Shown here: positions 5,313 through 8,424 of the stretch, one piece after another | Layout: each line of letters starts with the position of its first letter | How positions within the stretch are numbered: the first letter of the stretch is position 1 | Assembly: GCA_021781695.1 (NCBI GenBank) | Contig: JAJXWG010000062.1 | Span: forward strand, 1 to 8,424 | DNA from: Pseudomonadota bacterium | Lineage (GTDB): Bacteria > Pseudomonadota > Gammaproteobacteria > Burkholderiales > Gallionellaceae | DNA: 8,424 nt | Direction of reading: 5' to 3' | Notes under the pieces: model-generated | Database searches by the model: none | The model's input: only the letters and a program-made list of their open reading frames with translations | Told to the model about the DNA's origin: nothing | Position numbers and translations under genes: made by a program

Positions 5313-6980
5313 ATGAGCACGGCGAGCACCCCGGCATCAAATTTTATCCGAACCATCATCGATGCGGATCTGGCAACAGGCCGTCATCGCAGCATCGTCA
5401 CGCGCTTTCCGCCGGAGCCCAACGGCTATCTGCATGTGGGACACGCGAAATCCATCTGCCTGAATTTTGGCCTGGCAGAGGATTACCAGGGAAAGTGCAA
5501 TTTGCGCTTCGACGATACCAACCCGGAAAAGGAAAGCTTCGAGTATGCGGAATCCATACAGGAGGATGTGCGCTGGCTGGGATTTCAGTGGGACGGCGAT
5601 GTCAAGTGGGCGTCGGATTATTTCGAGGCGCTCTACAGCTTTGCGGTCGAACTCATCAACAAGGGGCTGGCCTATGTGGAAGACCTCAGTGCGGATGAGA
5701 TGCGCCAATACCGAGGCACGCTGACCGAGCCCGGCAAGAACAGCCCATACCGCGACAGAAGCATTTCTGAAAATCTCGATCTGTTCGCGCGCATGAGGGC
5801 GGGCGAGTTTGCCGACGGCGCAAGGGTGCTGCGCGCAAAAATCGACATGGCCTCACCCAACATCAATCTGCGCGACCCTGCGATCTACCGCATACGCCGT
5901 GCGCACCATATCCGCACTCATGACGCGTGGTGCATCTATCCGATGTATGACTACACGCACTGCATTTCGGATGCGCTGGAAGGCATCACGCATTCGATCT
6001 GCACGCTGGAGTTCGAGGATCACAGGCCGCTTTACGACTGGGTGCTGGACAACGTGAGCGTTGAATGCCATCCGCGCCAGTACGAATTCTCGCGCCTTGA
6101 GCTGCACTACACCATCACCAGCAAGCGCAAGCTTTTGCAGCTGGTGAACGAGAAGCATGTATCCGGCTGGGACGATCCGCGCATGCCGACCATACAGGGC
6201 ATGCGCCGCAGAGGCTATACGGCCAGCGGGCTGCGCGAATTCGCCAAACGCATTGGTGTGTCGAAAAGCGAGAACAGCGTGGACATGGCGATCATGGAAG
6301 GCGCGATACGCGAAGACCTCGAGCCATGCGCGCCGCGCGTGATGGCTATCATCAACCCCTTGAAAGTGACGATCAGCAACTTCGACGGCGCACAGGCGCG
6401 CGAGGCGGATTTCCATCCCAATGCACCCGAACTCGGCAAGCGCGTCGTGCCTTTCGGCCGCGAACTTTACATCGAGGCCGACGACTTTGCAGAAGTCCCG
6501 CCGGCCGGCTGGAAGCGCCTGACCCTGGGCGGCGAGGTGCGGCTGCGCCACAGCTATGTGATGCGCTGCGATGAAGTCGTGAAGGATGCGTCCGGCCATG
6601 TCGTTGAGCTCAAGTGCAGCATAGACCATGCAACGCTCGGCAAGAATCCCGAAGGGCGCAAGGTCAAGGGTGTGATCCACTTCCTGTCTTGCGAGCATGC
6701 TATCCCTGCGGAGATCAGGCTGTATGACAGGCTGTTCACGGTTGCGAGGCCAGATGCGGACAGGGAAGTCGATTTTTGCAATTATCTTAATCCCGATTCC
6801 CTAAAGGTGGTGCAGGGCTGGGTCGAAGTTGCAGTGCAGGATGCGGCGCCCGAAACGCACTATCAGTTCGAGCGTCTGGGCTATTTCTGCACGGACCGCC
6901 GCGATCACAGGCCCAAAGACAGGCTGGTGTTCAACCGCACCGTGACACTGAAGGATTCATGGACCAAGGAGCAAGCATGA
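5313..6980 (+). CDS. glnS: Glutaminyl-tRNA synthetase
   Basis: A 555-residue class I aminoacyl-tRNA synthetase, one residue longer than E. coli GlnRS (554). It charges tRNA-Gln with glutamine in the cytoplasm. The HIGH signature is PEPNGYLHVGH (34-44). The KMSKS equivalent is SKRKL (270-274), preceded by Ile-Thr where E. coli has Val-Met. WDDPRMPTI and the RRRGYTASGLREFAKRIGV segment follow, and the beta-barrel anticodon-binding domains occupy roughly 340-555 (LRHSYVMRCDEVVKD, FERLGYFCTDR). The SKRKL and WDDPRMPTI pattern marks it as GlnRS, not a bacterial GluRS. The start is supported by an AGGAA Shine-Dalgarno (5300-5304) eight bases upstream. The stop overlaps the next gene by four bases. 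Confidence 0.98.
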   Translation: MSTASTPASNFIRTIIDADLATGRHRSIVTRFPPEPNGYLHVGHAKSICLNFGLAEDYQGKCNLRFDDTNPEKESFEYAESIQEDVRWLGFQWDGDVKWASDYFEALYSFAVELINKGLAYVEDLSADEMRQYRGTLTEPGKNSPYRDRSISENLDLFARMRAGEFADGARVLRAKIDMASPNINLRDPAIYRIRRAHHIRTHDAWCIYPMYDYTHCISDALEGITHSICTLEFEDHRPLYDWVLDNVSVECHPRQYEFSRLELHYTITSKRKLLQLVNEKHVSGWDDPRMPTIQGMRRRGYTASGLREFAKRIGVSKSENSVDMAIMEGAIREDLEPCAPRVMAIINPLKVTISNFDGAQAREADFHPNAPELGKRVVPFGRELYIEADDFAEVPPAGWKRLTLGGEVRLRHSYVMRCDEVVKDASGHVVELKCSIDHATLGKNPEGRKVKGVIHFLSCEHAIPAEIRLYDRLFTVARPDADREVDFCNYLNPDSLKVVQGWVEVAVQDAAPETHYQFERLGYFCTDRRDHRPKDRLVFNRTVTLKDSWTKEQA

Positions 6981-7315
6981 GCGTGCCGGATGAAGAGCGT
7001 CTGAATTCGCTCAAGAGTCTGACACAGGTTGTCTATGTGCTGTATGCGCTTTCCTATTTTGCAGGCATCACAGCGATCATCGGCATCATCATAAACTACG
7101 TCAAAAAGGACGAGGTGGCGGGAACCTGGCTGGAAAGTCATTTCAGCTGGCAGATACGCACCTTCTGGTTCGGGCTGCTGTGGGCCGCGATCGGTGCGGC
7201 GACATTTTTCTTCCTGATCGGCATGTTCATCCTGTCGGCCAATTTTTTCTGGATCATCTACCGCATCGTCAAGGGCTGGTTGAACCTCAACGAAAACAAG
7301 CCGATGACCTTCTGA
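6977..7315 (+). CDS. Small DUF4870-like (COG3671) inner-membrane protein
   Basis: A 112-residue hydrophobic protein of unknown function. Helix one spans about 17-39 (VVYVLYALSYFAGITAIIGI). A conserved charged/aromatic loop follows, VKKDEVAGTWLESHFSWQIRTF (42-63), and then two closely spaced helices at about 63-95. The pattern of TW, ESHF, WQIRTFW matches DUF4870/COG3671 membrane proteins from memory. The start at 6977 is favoured over an in-frame ATG at 6959 because AAGGAG (6966-6971) lies five bases before it and it forms an ATGA overlap with the glnS stop. Co-translation with glnS and the six-base gap to cysS point to one transcript. No functional link to tRNA charging is evident. Confidence 0.88.
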   Translation: MSVPDEERLNSLKSLTQVVYVLYALSYFAGITAIIGIIINYVKKDEVAGTWLESHFSWQIRTFWFGLLWAAIGAATFFFLIGMFILSANFFWIIYRIVKGWLNLNENKPMTF

Positions 7316-7321
7316 GTTGCC

Positions 7322-8424
7322 ATGTTAAAAATCTACAATACGCTCAAACGCGACAAGCAGGAATTTACACCCATGGTTCCCAACCAGGTGCGCATGTATG
7401 TGTGCGGCATGACGGTGTACGACTATTGCCACCTTGGGCATGCGCGCGTGATGGTGGTGTTCGACATGGTTTACCGCTGGCTGAAAAGCAGCGGCTACGA
7501 TGTGACCTATGTGCGCAACATCACCGACATCGACGACAAGATCATCAAGCGCGCTGCGGAAAACGGCGAGTCCATCCATAGTCTCACGCAAAGATTCATA
7601 GACGCGATGCACGAGGATGCGGAGAGGTTGGGCGTGCAGCCGCCCGATCATGAGCCGAGAGCTACGCAATATGTGCCAGAGATGCTGGCCATGATAGAAA
7701 ATCTGGAAAGAAACGGCCTTGCCTATCAGGCGGCCGACAGGGACGTGAATTTTGCAGTGAGAAAATTTGCAGGCTACGGCAAGCTCTCCGGCAAGTCGCT
7801 GGAAGACCTGCGCGCAGGCGAACGCGTGGAAGTGGACGGCAACAAGCACGATCCGCTCGACTTCGTGCTGTGGAAGCATGCCAAGGACAACGAGCCGGAC
7901 GAGGTGAAATGGGACTCACGGTGGGGCAAGGGCCGTCCCGGATGGCATATCGAATGCTCGGCGATGAGCTCAAAACTGCTGGGCGAGCATTTCGACATAC
8001 ACGGCGGCGGGGCCGACCTGCAGTTTCCGCATCACGAGAACGAGATCGCGCAGAGCGAGGGGGCCAACCAGTGCCAGTTCGTGAACTACTGGATGCACAA
8101 CGGTTTCGTGCGCGTAGACAACGAGAAGATGTCCAAGAGCCTGGGCAATTTCTTCACGATACGCGAGGTGCTGGAGCGGTACGACCCGGAAGTCGTGAGA
8201 TTCTTCATATTGCGCGCGCACTACCGCAGCCCTTTGAATTATTCAGATGCGCATCTCGACGATGCGAAGGGCGCGCTCTCGAGGCTTTATACCGCACTCA
8301 AGTGTGAAGGGGGAGTGGGGAAGGGTGTTGACTGGAACGAGCCCCATGCGCAGCGCTTCAAGGTCGCGATGGACGACGACTTCAACACCGCGGAAGCCAT
8401 CGCGGTTTTGTTCGATCTTGCAAA
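7322..8424 (+). CDS. cysS: Cysteinyl-tRNA synthetase (3' end cut by window edge)
   Basis: The first 367 codons of CysRS, about 80% of the usual 460 residues, run open to the window end. The enzyme attaches cysteine to tRNA-Cys. The HIGH motif is HLGH (37-40). KMSKS is intact at 269-273 (NEKMSKSLGNF). The catalytic zinc ligands equivalent to E. coli C28, C209, H234 and E238 are present as C28, C212 (WHIECSAM), H237 and E241 (FPHHENEIAQSE). The helical domain begins with DDDFNTAEAI near the end. The gene starts six bases after the DUF4870-like stop. No clear Shine-Dalgarno precedes the ATG, so reinitiation from the upstream gene is likely. Confidence 0.97.
   Translation, partial: MLKIYNTLKRDKQEFTPMVPNQVRMYVCGMTVYDYCHLGHARVMVVFDMVYRWLKSSGYDVTYVRNITDIDDKIIKRAAENGESIHSLTQRFIDAMHEDAERLGVQPPDHEPRATQYVPEMLAMIENLERNGLAYQAADRDVNFAVRKFAGYGKLSGKSLEDLRAGERVEVDGNKHDPLDFVLWKHAKDNEPDEVKWDSRWGKGRPGWHIECSAMSSKLLGEHFDIHGGGADLQFPHHENEIAQSEGANQCQFVNYWMHNGFVRVDNEKMSKSLGNFFTIREVLERYDPEVVRFFILRAHYRSPLNYSDAHLDDAKGALSRLYTALKCEGGVGKGVDWNEPHAQRFKVAMDDDFNTAEAIAVLFDLA

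Noticed and set aside
5853..6698. Long open frame (281 codons) on the minus strand inside glnS
   Set aside because: It lies wholly antisense to a clear GlnRS gene, shows no recognisable domain, and is His/Ala/Arg-rich as expected for the reverse frame of a high-GC gene.
7325..7879. 184-codon open frame on the minus strand over the start of cysS
   Set aside because: Antisense shadow of CysRS; the plus strand encodes intact HIGH and zinc-site motifs over the same bases.
8308..8327. G-rich tract in cysS as a possible G-quadruplex
   Set aside because: Only three G-runs of three or more are close together; the stretch encodes a Gly/Lys-rich variable loop of CysRS in an unbroken frame.

Overview
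This window looks like a chromosomal housekeeping region of a Gram-negative betaproteobacterium. A Gallionellaceae or other Nitrosomonadales member is my best guess, from protein flavour and gene order only. It has LpxH (lipid A synthesis), periplasmic L,D-transpeptidase and cyclophilin genes, a GlnRS of the beta/gammaproteobacterial type and moderately high GC. No mobile element, CRISPR array, tRNA, rRNA or phage gene was seen.

Layout. All genes left of about 5125 are on the minus strand and all genes right of 5313 are on the plus strand, with one divergent control region (5126-5312) between them. In transcription order the minus-strand set is: a secreted TPR protein (5125-4052), an L,D-transpeptidase (4052-2889), a signal-peptide-bearing PpiB-type cyclophilin (2892-2320), LpxH (2236-1520), a second COG2908 metallophosphoesterase resembling PlcP (1395-634), and a GT4 glycosyltransferase cut by the window edge (637 to <1). 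The plus-strand set is glnS (5313-6980), a small DUF4870-like membrane protein (6977-7315) and cysS (7322 to the right edge, cut).

Coupling. Four of the junctions are stop/start overlaps: TGATG between the TPR and transpeptidase genes, and ATGA between transpeptidase and cyclophilin, phosphoesterase and glycosyltransferase, and glnS and the membrane protein. Two minus-strand gaps remain. The 83-bp ppiB-lpxH gap is filled by inverted arrays of a GGATNCR-like heptamer that can fold into a long hairpin ending at the lpxH start codon. The 124-bp gap before the PlcP-like gene holds an imperfect hairpin and a weak candidate Pho box.

How the genes work together. The minus-strand set is envelope-centred: peptidoglycan cross-linking or anchoring (transpeptidase with a TPR partner that shares its C-terminal domain), periplasmic protein folding, lipid A synthesis, and a phosphoesterase/glycosyltransferase pair that resembles the plcP-agt lipid-remodelling pair. 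The plus-strand set supplies two class I aminoacyl-tRNA synthetases. The cysS / ppiB-lpxH arrangement recalls the E. coli neighbourhood where cysS diverges from ppiB-lpxH; here four genes lie between cysS and ppiB. I do not see a clearly new defence or mobile system. The best leads are the paired C-terminal domains, the PlcP-like/GT4 pair and the heptamer hairpin.
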